From Candidatus Dadabacteria bacterium (lineage in GTDB: Bacteria > Desulfobacterota_D > UBA1144 > Nemesobacterales > CSP1-2), in contig JAKEHC010000057.1 of NCBI GenBank assembly GCA_022615255.1, forward strand, positions 1 to 6,027: a DNA stretch of 6,027 nucleotides, written 5' to 3'. The position numbers and the translations under genes are program-made. Below are positions 5,094 to 6,027 of this stretch, in pieces. The notes under the pieces are model-generated. The model ran no database searches and had not been told where the DNA came from. It was given only the letters and a program-made list of their open reading frames with translations. The stretch's first letter is position 1. The number at the start of each line of letters is the position of its first letter.

Positions 5094-6027
5094 CTAAACA
5101 TCCCTTCTGACAGGCATCTGGAGGTCGTCGAGCATTCTTAGATCTTCCTCCGGAGAGCGACCGGGTGTAGTAAGGTAGTTTCCAAGAATCATGGCGTTTG
5201 CGCCGGCTAGAAGCCCCATTGCCTGAAGGTCCCTCAGCGTAACCTCCCGCCCGCCGGCAGTCATAAGAATCTTATCAGGAAGTATCAGTCTGAAAATTGC
5301 TATCGTCTTTACAGCCTCAAATGGTGATACCAATGATAAATCTGAAAAAGGAGTACCGGGTCTTGGGTTAAGGAAATTAATCGGCACCCAGCTCGGATCA
5401 AGCTCTCTAATCTCAAAAGCAAACTCAATCCTTTGCCTTACGGTTTCACCCATCCCCAATATTCCGCCTGAGCAGAGGTTCATCCCAGCTTTCTTCACTA
5501 ACTTGGCTGTTCTTACCCTATCGTCATATGTGTGGGTCGTGCAAATCTTTGGGAAATAACTACGGCATGTCTCTATATTATGATTGTAACGCCAGACTCC
5601 ATGCTCCTTAAGCGTGAAAGCCTGCTCCTCAGTAAGTTCTCCAAGGGAGCATCCGATTTTTAGATTTGTCTCTTTTCTAAGCAGGTCTACCGCCTCAAGC
5701 ACCTTTTGGAAAATCTTAGGCGTCGGTCCCTTGGCGCTAATGACTATGCAGAAATCCATGGCGCCCAACCTCTCAGCCTGCTGGGCGGCTTTTAATACTT
5801 TCTCCGCCGCCACGAGCGGATGAGGTGTTATCTCCGTATCATAAAAGGATGATTGGGAACAAAAAGCGCAGTCTTCCGGGCAATTACCAGTCTGCGCGCT
5901 TATTATTGAGCGAAGAAATACGCCGTCACCCTTATATTTCAAAGTAACCTTTCTGGCCAGTGAGATAAGATCAGGAACCTCTTCCCTAGGAAGCTCGGTC
6001 AACTCAAGGGCTTCATCAAATGTTATA
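5094..6027 (-). CDS. bioB: Biotin synthase, radical SAM (5' end outside window)
   Basis: BioB is a radical SAM Fe-S enzyme that inserts sulfur into dethiobiotin, the last step of biotin synthesis. The frame stays open to the right edge. A TTG at 6002 is not the start, because the residues before it (ITFDEALE, joining ELPREE) are the family's usual N-terminus; probably only a short stretch is missing from the ~310 visible residues. Counting from that TTG codon, the [4Fe-4S] motif CPEDCAFC gives Cys41, Cys45 and Cys48; likely [2Fe-2S] ligands are Cys85, Cys118, Cys177 (CSGGILGMGE) and Arg252 (GGRE). YNHNIET (139-145), NFLNPRPGTP (209-218) and GNYLTTPG (274-281) complete the signature. No key residue is missing. 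It is the first biotin gene in transcription order seen here; its promoter and any BirA-type operator would lie beyond the window. Confidence 0.97.
   Translation of the reverse strand, partial: ITFDEALELTELPREEVPDLISLARKVTLKYKGDGVFLRSIISAQTGNCPEDCAFCSQSSFYDTEITPHPLVAAEKVLKAAQQAERLGAMDFCIVISAKGPTPKIFQKVLEAVDLLRKETNLKIGCSLGELTEEQAFTLKEHGVWRYNHNIETCRSYFPKICTTHTYDDRVRTAKLVKKAGMNLCSGGILGMGETVRQRIEFAFEIRELDPSWVPINFLNPRPGTPFSDLSLVSPFEAVKTIAIFRLILPDKILMTAGGREVTLRDLQAMGLLAGANAMILGNYLTTPGRSPEEDLRMLDDLQMPVRRDV

Noticed and set aside
5094..6002. bioB starting at the TTG at 6002
   Set aside because: Conserved BioB N-terminal residues are encoded upstream of it without interruption to the window edge, so the true start is outside.

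Overview
The window is bacterial chromosomal DNA of moderate GC with ATG/TAA/TAG gene structure and compact intergenic gaps. It reads as part of a biotin-synthesis locus on the minus strand, converging on a two-gene plus-strand unit. The organism cannot be named. The protein styles and the many small GTAG-type hairpins between genes would fit an environmental Desulfobacterota/Deltaproteobacteria-like or related uncultured lineage, but this is only an impression.

Left part (1-1372, plus strand): the 3' portion of a carboxymuconolactone-decarboxylase-family gene, open from the left edge, overlaps by 14 bases an alpha/beta hydrolase with an intact Ser98-Asp243-His271 triad. The pairing recalls pcaC/pcaD of the beta-ketoadipate pathway (fused as pcaL in some bacteria), but substrate specificity cannot be read here.

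Middle and right part (1586-6027, minus strand): in transcription order bioB (5' end beyond the right edge), bioA, a small DUF1772-type membrane protein gene, and bioF. BioF makes 7-keto-8-aminopelargonate (KAPA), BioA transaminates it to 7,8-diaminopelargonate (DAPA), and BioB inserts sulfur into dethiobiotin. BioD, which links BioA to BioB, is not in the window, nor are recognisable bioC or bioW.

Non-coding DNA: the gaps at 1373-1585, 2765-3041 and 3489-3655 hold nine short hairpins, all in the same orientation. Read on the minus strand each starts with GTAG (once GTAA) followed by a 7-14 bp stem, as in REP elements mobilised by TnpA_REP/RAYT transposases. Stem sequences differ between copies while pairing is kept. 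One copy supplies the bioF stop codon. The DUF1772 gene lies between two imperfect direct repeats of about 100 bp, each built from these hairpins plus their spacers, as if it were a cassette placed between bioA and bioF. Further inverted repeats lie just upstream of bioF and between bioB and bioA. No tRNA, rRNA, CRISPR array or transposase gene was seen.
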